Notes under the pieces: generated by a model
Seen by the model: only the letters and a program-made list of their open reading frames with translations
What the model was told of the DNA's origin: nothing
The model's database searches: none
NCBI GenBank assembly: GCA_963978905.1
Contig: OZ022260.1
Span: 4,515,725 to 4,579,724 of the forward strand
DNA from: Trichostrongylus colubriformis
Taxonomy: Eukaryota; Nematoda; Chromadorea; Rhabditida; Trichostrongylidae
Length of the DNA: 64,000 nucleotides
Direction of reading: 5' to 3'
Position numbers and translations under genes: made by a program
Shown: positions 33,683 to 45,262 of the stretch, in pieces
How the letters are laid out: every line of letters starts with the position of its first letter
Position numbering within the stretch: the stretch's first letter is position 1

Positions 33683-34647
33683 TTGAATCGATATATCGGT
33701 TCAAAGATACTAAAATTCTGATATCTTTTCCTACTGACCCGCTACGGTCCAATACAGGCGTTTTAACGAATCCCATGGAGGGTTTCCCAAGAGCTCAACA
33801 AGGGAAACCCAATCGATATATTGATCGACTCTCGATTTACAATCACCACGTTAAAACTCGTCAAATGTAGTGGAAAGTGAAGGCGTAAGCGTATGATCAA
33901 TATGTTGATGGCTCATACAATCAATATATCGATTAGCCCTTAGTATCCGACCAACAAAGGAAAAATGTCAAGTGCTCTCGTGCACGAAACCCTGTGTAGG
34001 TATTCGGAATAGGAAAAGTTGATAATACCGTCTCCACCGAATAATCGATATATCGATTTATACAGATCCAGTTACCAGAGCTTCCAATTTAGCGCAGTAT
34101 ACTATTCCATGGTAGTGTCAGTGTTTCTTGAATGTGGTGTAGATTTGTCAGCATTCAATTTAAAGGAATCGTCCACGGAAAAATGAAGCGGATTTTAGCG
34201 GATTTTTCTGCTACTCATATATTTATGTTCTGCATTTGCCTGTCGTCTGCCGGCCTGATGTGGGCCGCATGCAAAGTTTAACGCGAAAAATGTGAATCCT
34301 GTAAAGATGCAGCACCACAAAGTCTCGGCCGGGTAGGCTGGGCGTCCGAGTACATAGGCGCCCATCCCGTCGTCCGTCGCGGTTGAGGGTGCATTTTAGG
34401 AACAGGAGGTTACGTGAACAGTCCCACTTTCCATTTACAAGCACGGCGACAGTGGGACGGGGCTTTTACTCCTAGGGACCTTCCACCCTTATTAGGCAAA
34501 ACAACACAAATGTAGGGGTGAAAAAGAAACAAAATTCTCCGTGGGCAATTCCGTGAAGGCCGCAAGTATTTGTGTGTCACCGGAATGAGTGGCATACATT
34601 AACCAAAAGCGAGATAAGCTGCTGGCAAGCGATCGATATATCGATCG
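33683..34647. promoter_or_regulatory. Cluster of ATCGATATATCGAT-type palindromes
   Basis: Five palindromic sites share a CGATATATCG or CGATATATTG core: 33683-33704, 33811-33825, 33919-33934, 34043-34058 (perfect) and 34630-34647 (perfect). They are too regular for chance in 1 kb. They contain TATCGAT, reminiscent of DREF-type sites in insects, but whether a factor binds them is unknown. They could also be part of a repeat. Confidence 0.4.
34160..34556. mobile_element. Fold-back element FB, copy 1
   Basis: Left end TTAAAGGAATCGTCCACGG at 34160; right end CTCCGTGGGCAATTCCGTG at about 34538-34556, diverged. The core (CCCGTCGTCCGTCGCGG, AACAGTCCCACTTTCC, GGGGCTTTTACTC) matches the other copies. 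Confidence 0.75.
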
Positions 34648-34759
34648 TTATTGATCATCACGTACGCTATTGCAGCGGAAAACTTCGGTATAATCTTGTA
34701 GGGTCTGAATCTGCTAATTTTTTCTATGGGCCAATGTTACAAACAGGTTTCGTAGGTAA

Positions 34760-35364
34760 GTGACTGGAGATCCTCGCTGCATTTCTGCAGATCCCCTAGC
34801 GCTTCTATCCTCCTGAGATCGGTGATATCATAGAAGGCTTTTATGTAAAATTGAACAATACAAATTTGAATGTCGGCTGGCATCCACATCGCCGCCGATT
34901 GCTCTGATCTTCCCCATGTGCTATGAGGAATTGGTAATTTTGATGTTGACTGCCGGCCGGAAGGTGTTCATGTCTGCTGCCATCCGTCGACGCCTCATTG
35001 CTGACGGCTCACGGCTATTGTTCTGCCATTTATTTACACCTAGGGTGTCGGCTCTATGGCATTCGTTCATTTTCTCGAGCTATCAATTATTTAAGGTTAT
35101 TCGTGCGACGTCTTTCGCTGACGGATAAGGAGGGAGATCTTCGTGAATTGTACGAGTTCCTCTGCGTTCTTTGTAGGCGTTGTTCCTTACAAGCTTAATC
35201 CTACCGCTTCATTGGTCAGATGGTTCTTTGATGTTTGTATTCGTTTTCAACAGGCCGTCTGCCAAATGGACCAGTCCCAAAATTTAGCCTATTCAACTGG
35301 CTTCTATGAAATTATGGGTGCTTGCTCTGCTCTCAGAAATGAAAATGGTGCGCTGATGCCTCGG
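34760..35364 (+). other. Unique DNA with possible exons
   Basis: Between two mobile elements. One block reads LFVRRLSLTDKEGDLRELYE then FLCVLCRR (about 35098-35180). Another, at 35254-35364 after TTTTCAACAG, reads AVCQMDQSQNLAYSTGFYEI then MGACSALRNENGALMPR and ends at GTGAGA. Both look protein-like, but the joining phase between them gives a second frame instead, so no gene model is claimed. Confidence 0.25.
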
Positions 35365-35508
35365 TGAGAAGCGTGAACGTCATCCGCCGTCAACTGACTT
35401 TCCAGATCATCATTTTAACGTATTCTCCATCCCGCATTTAGGAAGACCATCCAATCGTTCAAGTTTGAGGTTACTGCTCCTAATTAATCCCGCCTACTGC
35501 TAAGTACA

Positions 35509-36752
35509 TAAGCTGTCCGAAAAGTTTTCAGCGTTTTGTGTTACTATTTTTTGTATATTCATTGCTGATTGAAAACTCGTTCTCCCTTGCGTTCAATAGC
35601 ACATCCTGATGAGAATTTGCGCTACCTAATGGTATAATTGCCGTTTCACCATTGCTTGATGAACCCCCTTTCTCAAGAGTAAGGAGCAACTTCGGACGAT
35701 ATTTTTTTCAACAACGAAGCGGGTCAATTTGCAGTCGAGACAGCTCGACAAATCAACCAGGCGTGTGGGTCCAGTAGCGCTAAAGAAAGCACCGTGCAAC
35801 AATAGTTCAACAAATTCTGTTCTGGAGATTTCAGCCTGGAAGATGAACCTGGTACGGTCGACCTAAAGCAATACCTGACGAGGATCTGAAGGCGCTTGTG
35901 GAGGCTGACTCACCCCAAGCAGTCCGAGAAATTGCAGGAAATCTGGGCGTAGGCGAATCTACTGTTCCGGATGGTCTGAAACGTATCGAGAAGGTGAAAT
36001 AAGTCGACGTGAGTGCCCCACAATTTGAGTGACCGGCCGAAATCGGCACGTCTCGAGGATTCTTCCTCGCTGCTTTTGCGCAACAGAAACGACCTGTTTT
36101 TGAACCGAATTGTCACCTGTGATGAAAGGGCGATCATGTATGGTGTGATAACAGGAGACGTTCCGGGCAGTGGTTGGATGCCGACCAATCACCGAGGCGA
36201 TTTCCAAATTCCAATCTCCACGAAAAAAGGTTGCAGTCACAGTGTGGTGGTCATCGGCTGGTGTGATCCACTATAACTTTTTGTCACCAGGCCAAACCAT
36301 CACGGCAGAATCCCACTGTGAAGAAATAGACGAAATGTACCTAATTGCATCAGCTGCAGCCAGCACTTGTCAACAGAAGGGACCGCTTCTTTTGCATGAC
36401 AACGCTTGCCCACACGTTTCACAGATCACTATCCATAGATTGAACGAATTGGAGCTTGAAGTTCTGCTTCACCCATACTTCTGACCTTTCATCAACCGAA
36501 AATCACCTTTTCAAACATTTTCAGGATTTCCTCGCTTTAAAGTACTTCGTCAATCAGGACCAAGCAATAAAGTCTTACTGGATTCTCGACCACCCATTTT
36601 TTCCCTTCGATGAGGTTTATCTATTGGTGTCACATCAGGCAAAGTGTGTTGATTCGCACGGTGCTTATTTCGAATAAATCCGATGAGTATCAAGAAGCTT
36701 ATGATCGTTTGGAGTAAAACACTCAAAACGCTGAGAGCGTTCCGGACAACAT
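35509..36752 (+). mobile_element. mariner element, near full length but decayed (1.24 kb)
   Basis: The left end TAAGCTGTCCGAAAAGTTTT with CAGCGTTTTG pairs with CAAAACGCTGAGAGCGTTCC, GGACAACATA on the right. A length of 1.24 kb is standard for mariner. The transposase is on the plus strand. Confidence 0.85.
35660..36677 (+). pseudogene. mariner transposase, full-length but broken
   Basis: Pieces in order over three frames: N-terminal ETARQINQAC and FCSGDFSLEDEPG (helix-turn-helix), FLNRIVTCDERAIMYG (first catalytic Asp), KVAVTVWWSSAGVIHYNFL, LLHDNACPHVSQITIHRL (second Asp), then after a frameshift near 36478 SDLSSTENHLFKHFQDFL and a C-terminal DSHGAYFE ending at 36677. The third catalytic Asp region reads STENHLF instead of the usual TDYHLF. 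At least four frameshifts or stops make it inactive. Confidence 0.85.
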
Positions 36753-36825
36753 AATAAAAAATTCGGCTCCCAATTTGGTGGGTCATTTTGGGTCATTTTA
36801 CTTGGCGGTGGGAAACCCTATTAGC

Positions 36826-37110
36826 GTCTTTGCATGTGTAGACTTAGGCCGAATTTTCGCCTTGCGACGTCGCACTTGCGGCACCGTCAGCACAACTTGC
36901 AGCGGTTGGTTGGAATTCCGCTCAGGACGCAAGAGTCTGGTACCATGGAGGTTCTTTAGGAATAGCTATTTACTTCATCATTATTCGGAAACAATAACTT
37001 TACTCTAAAAAGACAAAATAGTGACCTAAAAAGCAAAAGAAACGATAGCATCACATCACAACAATCCTAATTAAGCATTAATTAATTCGGGCGTAAAACT
37101 CCAAGAATGT
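36826..37110. repeat. Dispersed repeat R1/R2, copy 3
   Basis: 36840-36985 matches 17684-17830, and 36990-37110 matches 23060-23170. This copy therefore bridges the two parts and shows that they form one element. Confidence 0.7.
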
Positions 37111-37842
37111 TGCAATGTACGCCACCACACGTGATGGAAGCCGCGGCGCACGAATATCCGACGTAAGTGTACACGCCCTACGTATTCCACTGAAATTCTG
37201 TTCCGCATCTTACGCGTTCATAAAGGAACATTTCAAAATAATCCTCATGAGTTATTCGTTTGATAAAATTCACATGACGCTGATGGACACAAAAACGAAA
37301 TTTAACATTTAACACGTTTAAAAATACTGAAAACAAAACCTTTATAACCTTGACTTCAGCGAGAAACGGTTTCGCTGTAAGAAAAAATTTTTAACCCTCA
37401 TGATATCGATTGGGATTTGAGGTCGAAAGAGGGCGGTGCTCATCTGAGACGATATTCGCCGGATGATTCAAAGGTTTTGTGTGTATTTCTGTTGCGCCTT
37501 CCTGCAGCAACGGTCGTACACCTTCTAGGGTTGCAGACCAAGCTGCCATGTGCCATCGAAGGTAACTTCGAAATATTCAAGTTATCCCACAATGTTCTCA
37601 TAGTTCCACCTCATGAAGCGGTACTATCGCAGTGAGAGGGAGAGGAGGGGAGGGGGGGGGTCTAACCCACTATGGACGCTATTTCCACGTATGCCAAGAA
37701 GGAGAAAGGAATTGTCCCTGCCTTCACTGAGGCCTAGGCAAAAATATGCGCTTGTGAGTGTGCGGGTTGACCTCTTGTAGATCCCTGCATGGTGCTTAAA
37801 GGAATCGTCCACGGAAGAAAGAGTTCCTTTGTTACCCATATA

Positions 37843-38730
37843 TTAGGTTGATTCATAATAAATCGGACAAATTGACAAATTTTGATCATTGTCGTACAAC
37901 TTTTTAACGACAACTGGGATTCACTTGAAATATGCTTCATCTTTATCGATGACCTTCTGTCACGGGTTAGGCAGATCATGGATGCCCTTGCTCAAGAAGG
38001 CTGGAGGCTGGAGCTCGAAGAAGTTCTCTAGTGCCTTCTTGACGTCGTCTCGAGTTCTGAAGTCTTGGCCGTCCAGATGGCGTTGAAGGTGCGAGAAAAG
38101 GTGGAAATCTGAAGGGGCCAGGTCTGGAGAGTACGGTGGGTGTGGAAGCACGGTCCAACTGTACGACAGTAGCTCGGCCTTGGTCGATCTTGCAATGTGC
38201 GGTCTTGCGTTGTCGTGCTGCAAGTAGACATGTGACCGCCGCCGTAGCGAACTTTGGACATTTGCCTTCAATTCTCGTAATTGACGAACGTAGACGTCGG
38301 CGGATACTGTGGTACCTTCATCGAGCAGCTCCCAGTACTCTACGCCGTGTACGCTCCACCAACCGCGGTATTCGTCTTCGATGGAATAGTCGCCTGACGC
38401 AAACTTCGAATGCTACAACTACAGTGTACTTCTGGCGGGGGCATTCTCCTTGCGAACTTCTTTCAGACGTCTGCCGATATCCGCGGCTTCCTGGCCAGAT
38501 AGCGATATAAATAGTATGAAGTTGCGGATGTGGTCTCTGGACGGCTTGAAATCGTGCGGCATGGTGGCGGACTGAAACTACTTTGGAGTGATTATTTTGC
38601 GGTACTTTGAAGAGCTTTTCATACTCATTCCAACGGTACCTCGCGCGTCCATTTTCGTTTACTCGTTGCTGAGTTATGGTCTCTAGAAATCATCACTACC
38701 ATTTGTCCGATTTATTATGAATCAACCTAA
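37843..38730 (-). mobile_element. mariner element inserted in FB copy 2 (888 bp)
   Basis: Perfect inverted ends of about 30 bp (TTAGGTTGATTCATAATAAA TCGGACAAAT and its complement) are flanked by TA at 37841-37842 and 38731-38732. The identity of the ends suggests a recent insertion. The interior is shorter than a full mariner because of a deletion. Confidence 0.92.
37921..38562 (-). pseudogene. mariner transposase, internally deleted
   Basis: The minus strand starts MPHDFKPSRDHIRNFILF and ISLSGQEAADIGRRLKEV (N-terminal helices). It breaks at stops near 38415, resumes as GTTVSADVYVRQLRELKA, then YLQHDNARPHIARSTKAE (second catalytic Asp), YSPDLAPSDFHLFSHLQR (third catalytic Asp present), and EAYFK with a stop at 37921. 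A TGA replaces a likely Trp codon in the C-terminal RWQKVIDKD block. The region holding the first catalytic Asp is missing. Confidence 0.88.
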
Positions 38731-39894
38731 TATATTCTTGTTCTGTCTACTTGCTGAGGGCCCCACGCAAAGTTTCCCGCGAAAAAATTACAATCCGGCT
38801 GAGATATAGCTCCTCAAAGTCTGGGCCAACTGGGTGTGGCGTCCAGGTAGGTGTCGGCCACGGAGAGCTTGGGAGCAAACGCACGATTGGGGACGACGGT
38901 CGGAGACTGTTGCAAGATCTTTTGGCGGGAATTCAAACGGACTGCATCTTCTTAATATTTTCAAGTTTTTAATCAGAACAAAGGGAGTTTTTTCACGCTT
39001 TTTGTGTTTTCCTTGAAGTATTTTATTTAATACACTGATTCGGAAGGGAATTAGAAAAACGGGATTTCCGTGGACGATTCCTTTAATGTGCGACCTTTTA
39101 TAAGATGCTCCTCCCCTCATTGCGGTAGCACCAATCAAGCTAGTGAGATGAGCAGGAAATCGCTCTCCATTTCGAATTCTTCAATTTAGAAATCCAGGGT
39201 GATTTGTATTACGGCTAATCGTTTTGCACCAAAGTGCTATTACATCAATCGCATTAGTGGCTTCGTTAGAGAAAAACCCGATTAGAAACTCTAATGCCCT
39301 TCGGGCTCAAAAGCGCTCTGTACAGAACAGTTTTCGCCACGCCTCTTTGCTATGACACTCTATGACATCACATTATTGGAGACGATATGTTCAAGAAGGC
39401 TACCAAATGTGTCCGAAACCATTCAGAAAACTCTGAATTTAAAGTCTTCTGAGTGAATAGAGTTCAAATAGCTTCTGAACACTTGAAAAAGTACTTCAAA
39501 ACCAACATGAGAGTTGGAATCACAATCCTGCGATTCTGAATATGGCCTGAGTCCATGGTGCAGCTGTGATTCACTATTATTGGATCAATTCTGTTTGGAA
39601 CGGTTTGCGTGGAGTTTTGTCATAATGTCAGTGTGCATTGATATGGGATAAAAAGCGAGAATATGTATGAATAGGCCGCTTATGCATAGTTGTCGAGCGA
39701 CTAGTTTCTTTACAAATTTACTATTCAGCATTATTTTATTCTAAACGTATAACTTGTGTTAGTGACATAGTACTAGTCTGCTCTATCTTTTACTTGATTT
39801 CGCTCTAGGTTTCCCTCCACCCGCTTTGTTTTGTAGTTTCGACTGAATTTTCCAAAAATATAGAATTCCAATCCGTGGCTGCTTTACACCAACA

Positions 39895-40600
39895 GACTGG
39901 AAACATTCCTTTTCTTCTGCTTCTCGTGTGGCGTCTTTTCCGAGCACAGTACATGCTATCCCGCTGGCAAGGGAAGAACCCGAGGTCGAACTGGCCATTC
40001 GGAATGGGATGCATGTTGTTCGACGTCTTTTTGGAAGCTGATTTCAAACCTGCATTCCAAACTTGCACAACGATTCTCTGAGTGGAGTTATGAAGGTTTT
40101 ATTTCTGAAAAACAATACTAGTAGGTTTGGAAACCCGTAGCACGTAGTCAGACGTTCTCGCACGAAACCAGTGCGATTTTTGTGTTCAGGAGACCAAACT
40201 GCCTTATGGAACGTTTTTAGCCAATTCGAGTTCTGAGGGAAGGTCTAGAATTTTTTCCGAACTTCGGTCAAATTTTCGAATTGGCTTAGAACATGTCGCA
40301 TGGGGTAGCTTGGTCCCTAGAACACGAAAGTCGCACTGGATTTTCACGAGTACGTCTGGCTCGCATGCTACGGCTTCCAAACCTATCATATAATAGTATT
40401 GTTTTTGTTTTCAGAAAAAACCTCCATATATCCGCTCAGAGAATCGTTCTGCGAATTTGGAATGCAAATACGAGATCAGCATCCGAAATGACATCGGACC
40501 AAATGTATCTCATTCCGAATGGCCAGTTCGACCTCGGGTCCTTCCCTTGTAAATGGGGGCATCCGTTGAGTGCTGGGCGGAGAAATATTCCCTTGCCTTT
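39895..40600. repeat. Large fold-back repeat with ~310-bp arms
   Basis: The left arm (39895-40207) includes GAGGTCGAACTGGCCATTCG and AACGATTCTCTGAG; the complements appear at 40290-40600. Identity is roughly 75-85% by eye. The ~80-bp loop contains its own small inverted pair (AGCCAATTCGA and TCGAATTGGCT). Its frames are shadows of the symmetry. Confidence 0.75.
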
Positions 40601-40889
40601 GCAACTAAACTTGAAGCACAAAAAAGTTTGAATGTACGGACTGACGCAGGTTCCATTCAGAAGATTTTTGAAGGAAAAGCCGTAGTACAAAGCCTTTGCT
40701 CCATTCCCATAATATCTGCTTCTTCAGAAATGGTCGTTGATCTTTCAATTGATGGAGATTTTGCAGAATGATAGGAGAGATAGATCCCTTCTTAGGATCG
40801 GATAATCTTCTGAACGTCCAGGATGTCTCGTAGCTTAATATAGAAGAATATTTTTGTTTCACTATTACTATATATGTACACAAGACGCC

Positions 40890-41230
40890 ACCCAGAGCCT
40901 ACAGGTGTCGAGGAAAATAGCCGCTTCAATACGCCCTTCTCTACGGAAACCAAATACCATCCCCCTTTTTTTGACTTTAACAATACCAGTAACTTTTGCC
41001 GGATTGCATAACTGCGATGTGTTTTATTACTATATATCCTTTCCTGAGACGAAGATATTTGTTTTGCATTTTGTTACACGGATTTGCGATGGAATACCCT
41101 TTGCTCCTCATCTGCTTAAAAATTTAGATTGACGAGCTTTGCTGACCTCTGAAAGTACAATCCCCCACCCTCCTATCCGATCAAATACGACCCCCTGTCG
41201 AGGAATGGTCGACTTTCGGTGTACGCTGGA
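40890..41230. repeat. G-run repeat, copy 5, inverted and split
   Basis: GTGTCGAGGAAAATAGCCGC at about 40903 is the complement of the 13560 copy. C-rich pieces and CCCCCTGTCGAGGAATGGTC near 41195 match the other end of the unit. The pieces are about 280 bp apart, so sequence has been inserted between them. Confidence 0.5.
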
Positions 41231-41548
41231 AGCCACTCCAGTTTAGAATAAAATGTTGCCACTTGGATCGATTCGTTCGGCATAAGCCGTGTTCCCAGTA
41301 TCATTTCAAAACCCCAGAGCTAAAGTATAGGCATAGTAGCCAGAAAAACTCCAGAGTATGCATTTCTGATGCATTGGATGTGCAATATGTTCGTCCATGT
41401 TTATACTCTGTGTTTTAATATGCAATGGAGCTTTTTCAGCTTTGCATAAAAATCTATTTATTTGTTGAAATATTGGATTATTTCTTATGTTCAAAGCCTG
41501 AAACTGGACTGATGTGCTGCACTTTCGGCACCTGCCCTTCTTCGCCAA

Positions 41549-41600
41549 TAATCGAGGGTTTTCATCAAACAGTTTAATTGAACCAAAAAACCCTCGATTA
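41549..41600. repeat. Short perfect hairpin (52 bp)
   Basis: TAATCGAGGGTTTT at 41549-41562 and AAAACCCTCGATTA at 41587-41600 form 14-bp perfect arms with a 24-base loop. Confidence 0.8.
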
Positions 41601-41939
41601 TATAATAATAATGAATTTATCGATCATGTATCGTTGTGCACATATGCGGAAAAATGAGGCGGTTATTTCATTTTTTTCTCCTTTCGTGCTAACCCACTAA
41701 AGCGATTTCCTTCGGCCTTCACATCTTTATAAATCCTGTAGATGAGTATAGCGACCAATGACGACCGGGGTTAGGGGTCGATTGGTCGAATATTCACGCG
41801 GCCGCCGGCGGCGAGTGCGAGTTGTTTGTAGTTTATCCGTTGAAACAGTAGCAGCCACAACATATAAGAACTTCCGAAGCTTCCAACCTGCAATGTTCGA
41901 ACGTCCCTCACGATATCAGCTCACAGCATACTGAGCGGA

Positions 41940-42010
41940 ATTTTAATCGACTGCAGCAAGTGGTGCTGACGGCGCCACGAGTGCGACGTCGCGAAGCGAA
42001 AATTCGACCA
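41940..42010. repeat. Inverted fragment of repeat R1
   Basis: TGACGGCGCCACGAGTGCGACGTCGCGAAGCGAAAATTCG is the complement of the start of R1 (17690-17740). Confidence 0.5.
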
Positions 42011-42110
42011 ATCGACCCCCATCCATGATGACCCCTCAGTTTGACTGTTTTCTGCATTCTCATTTTAGCATCTTTCTGTTATAGGGTTGATCTCACGTAT
42101 TAATGAGGTT

Positions 42111-42470
42111 TCAGCTTTTTTTCCTCGTTTGTTTTGTGTCGTGGCCAAATGATTTACTCTATGTTTGATGTTTGTTTTAGGCAATGTTATAGCCCCTGCA
42201 TGAGATACCTCATGTAATAAATTAAACTAAAATATGATTCAAAGTAGGTCACCTTTTTCGCTTCGGTGAGCTGTAAGTGCAGATTTTCAGCTTTTTTTCG
42301 CGTTTGTTTTGTGTTATGGCCAAATGATTTACTCTATGTTTGATGTTTGTTTTGGGCAATAATATAGCCCTTGCATGAGCTACCTCATGTAATAAATTAA
42401 ACTAAAGATAATGATTCAGAGAAGGTCACCTTTTTCCACTTCGGTGTACTGAAAGTGCAGATTTTTGCAT
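42111..42470 (+). repeat. Two tandem ~176-bp units
   Basis: The units begin at 42111 and 42287 (TTCAGCTTTTTTTC.CGTTTG) and share GGCCAAATGATTTACTCTAT, ATAGCCC.TGCATGAG and CTTCGGTG.. AAGTGCAG. Identity is roughly 90%. Confidence 0.9.
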
Positions 42471-42561
42471 ATTATCCATTTCTAAACCTCAAAAATTCTG
42501 AGCAATCAAAGGATTCAAATAAAATTGATGTTGTAGAGCAGAAAAAGCTCCATTGTATGTA

Positions 42562-43317
42562 TACAGGGGGTGCCACAAAAAGAAGTAATTTTTCACCTCC
42601 ACTTTCAGCCTCACTTTAATCAAACTTCAGCAAATTCTGACAAGGTATTTCCATCCCCAAATTCAAGACCACACCTCATAGTATCACTAAACTCCGTGAG
42701 AGCCTTCTGTACGAACAGGATTGGGAGCTTATTCCGAGCGAACATGATGTCTCGGCTCAACACGGCAAAATCCGAGATTTCGTCGCCCTAGTTCACAACC
42801 TTGCTAAGGTCCGTTCACCCTGAGAACCTAAGGGGATTCATATTGGATGGTGTTCTTGAACATTCCGTTTTTTCCGGGCTCCCAGCGCCCTTCGTTTCCA
42901 AGAGCCAGAAAGTACCATTACCATTGAAATTCCTTCAGGGGGGGGGGGGGGTCTAAGGTATGAAAAATAGCGTTTCGGATCACAGCGGCTGTGTCCGAGC
43001 AGCAAGGGCTGTTGACTTCCATGAACTGAAGGGTCAATCCTCAGAAAGCATCCCACAAAAGACCTACCACGGAACTTGGCTCCACTGTTTGAAGCGGACC
43101 TTGGTAGCGAAGGTGCGCTGAAGCCCGACTGCGCTGACTGAAGGCTACATATTTTTATGAAGGTGAACATAGGGAGCCACAGCTTATTCCTCCTTTCAGA
43201 GAAACATTCCGGAATTATTTTGCCCGAAGGCTTTTATCTCTTTCGTTTCCCTATGTTTTGCATACTCGACCGGATATGAGCCGTAGGCGAAATTATTCCT
43301 TTTTGACACCACCTGTA
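42562..43317. mobile_element. GGGGGTGCCA-ended element, copy 2 (756 bp)
   Basis: Ends TACAGGGGGTGCCACAAAAAG and CTTTTTGACACCACCTGTA. The interior is colinear with 27625-28370, with many substitutions and a G13 run at about 42938. The minus-strand 110-codon frame has no recognised motif. Confidence 0.75.
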
Positions 43318-43319
43318 CA

Positions 43320-44740
43320 CGATTTGTCGGCAGACGAGGAAAGTTTGTGAAATACAGGGAACAAAAACCGAAAGAAATTACTGCACAACCTAATATAGTG
43401 AGAAATTTGCGGCCAATTTGTGAGCGAATTAGGTAATATTTTCATCCCTTCATAGTAAGGAATTTTCAAAATGGTAATTTTGGTTATTTTCGTGTTGCAC
43501 AATCGTTACGTGGTCGAATCGTCCGACTATGTTAAAAAGTATTAAAAAAAAAAGAACGACAAAAGTGCGATATATGAAAGAGATCGTTTCTACTCCCAGG
43601 TTATCATTTCGCTCTGTCGCATAAACTTGCTATCAAATCGGTGAGAGACTTATGGCTAGCACGATGGTCAACGGAAGGCCCAAAAAATCGTCCCGCCTGC
43701 CCGGGCCAACAGACAGCAGGGATGAAGTGGGAAATCTCCAGCTGACTGTGGAAGGATTCTTCTTTTTTCGTGGAAGTCCGAAACTTTGTTTCTATGAAAT
43801 AATAGGTGCCAGTATGCATATGTACCTCTTGTGACCGCTGGGGTGGTGGCAGTGGGTGAATGCCATTAGGACAGAAAATTCGCCTGGCCACGTTTTCGTC
43901 GTGCGCGACGTAGTGGTGCGAGCTACGGGCGCTGTATTGGTTGAGTCCTGAGGCGTTTGCGCCTAGAACAAGGTTCAGAGGACCGTCATCAAGCGATCAA
44001 GGTACCAAGCAATCAGGTGATAAGGCGCATCGTTCACCTAATCGATATGTATTTTATCCTTTCGCCCATTCGGTTTGTATTTTATCCATTTATCACAGTA
44101 GCCCTCGCTTGATCACCCAAATGCAGGCGCGATCGCAAACTCTGAACACTGCCTTGTGAGGAGGGATGGGGAATGCTGTAACTTCTGACCCTCAAACCGG
44201 TCCTGTGATCTTATCAAGGCTCAAAGACATCGTTCAAAAGGTTCGAATGCCGAGAAATGGCTAGACAAGGACGCATGGCAAAGTGTACCGCTCCCTTTTT
44301 CAAAGAGAACTTTACGACACTAACTGGCGGGAATAGAAATTATATTACGGCCACTCCTGGGCTTTCCAAAAAAGATAGATTGATCACCGAACTGTGGCGA
44401 ATCAATCAATCACCTATTGCGAGACCTTTTCTCGTTCATCAGTTGCTAGGTTTTTATTTTCAGTTCATGGCATGCCAAAGTACGTTTTCTGGATATGTAA
44501 AAGAGATCAATTAGGCGTCTATTTGTAGACACTGAACTGTAACTCATGAACTATAGGAATATGGGATGAGAGCGGAGCCAACCCGTGCGGTTGCAAGACC
44601 GGCTTCAGTCGCATCAGCTCAGAGAAATGTCGATACCATCAGTTGAAACGTAGTGAGACATAGTGCTCAAACCGCCCGGACAGTGGTGAGAGTCACCATC
44701 ACCCCACAATTAGTCTAAGATCGACCTTTCCTATTAGGTA
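43320..44740. other. Stretch without a recognised gene
   Basis: Frames up to 95 codons occur on both strands, without motifs or splice support. Confidence 0.35.
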
Positions 44741-44743
44741 GAG

Positions 44744-45262
44744 GAATAAGTTTTCACGGTTTTTTTGAACCCCATTTTTTACGTTGTTCTCTTGATCTTT
44801 CGACAAAGCTTATATATGTTTTCGATAGAGCTTTTTCAGCTCTACAGAATGGTACTACATTTTATTCAAATCGCTCTACTTTTTGCTGTTTTGAGACTCA
44901 CAAAGGCAGTACTCGCAAAAGTGTGCACTTTCGTTATTTCATCTTCCTCGCCTACCTTCGAGATTGAAGAGGATGTGAATATATGCACTCGATGGAGCTT
45001 TTTTTGCTCTAAAGGATGATACCACTTCTTTTGTATCCTCTCATATTTTAGCATGTAGGAATAAGTTTCCACGTGTTTTTCAATTCAAAATTGCGTAATG
45101 AAAATGAATTTTTGTAACAGAGTATTTTGTATCATTCGATAGAGCTCTTTACGCTTTACGTAGAGCAGAAAAAGCTCTATCGAATACATATATAAGCTTC
45201 GTCGAAAGATGAAGGAAACAATGTGAAAACCGAGGTTTAAAAAACCGCGGGAACTATTCCTC
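44744..45262. repeat. Fold-back repeat, ~520 bp
   Basis: The left end AGAGGAATAAGTTTTCACGG with TTTTTTTGAACC pairs with the right end ACCGCGGGAACTATTCCTC. The inner arms TCGATAGAGCTTTTTCAGCTC and GAGCAGAAAAAGCTCTATCGA also pair. It contains a further internal AGGAATAAGTTTCCACG at 45058. Confidence 0.7.

Larger units (their letters stand above)
37796..39086. mobile_element. Fold-back element FB, copy 2, split by a mariner
   Basis: The left end CTTAAAGGAATCGTCCACGG is at 37796 and the complementary right end is at 39068-39086. The sequence up to 37842 (GTTACCCATA) and from 38731 onward (TTGTTCTGTCTA, CGCGAAAAAATT, CTGGGCC) reads continuously with other FB copies once the mariner at 37843-38730 is removed. 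Without the insert it would be about 400 bp. Confidence 0.85.
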
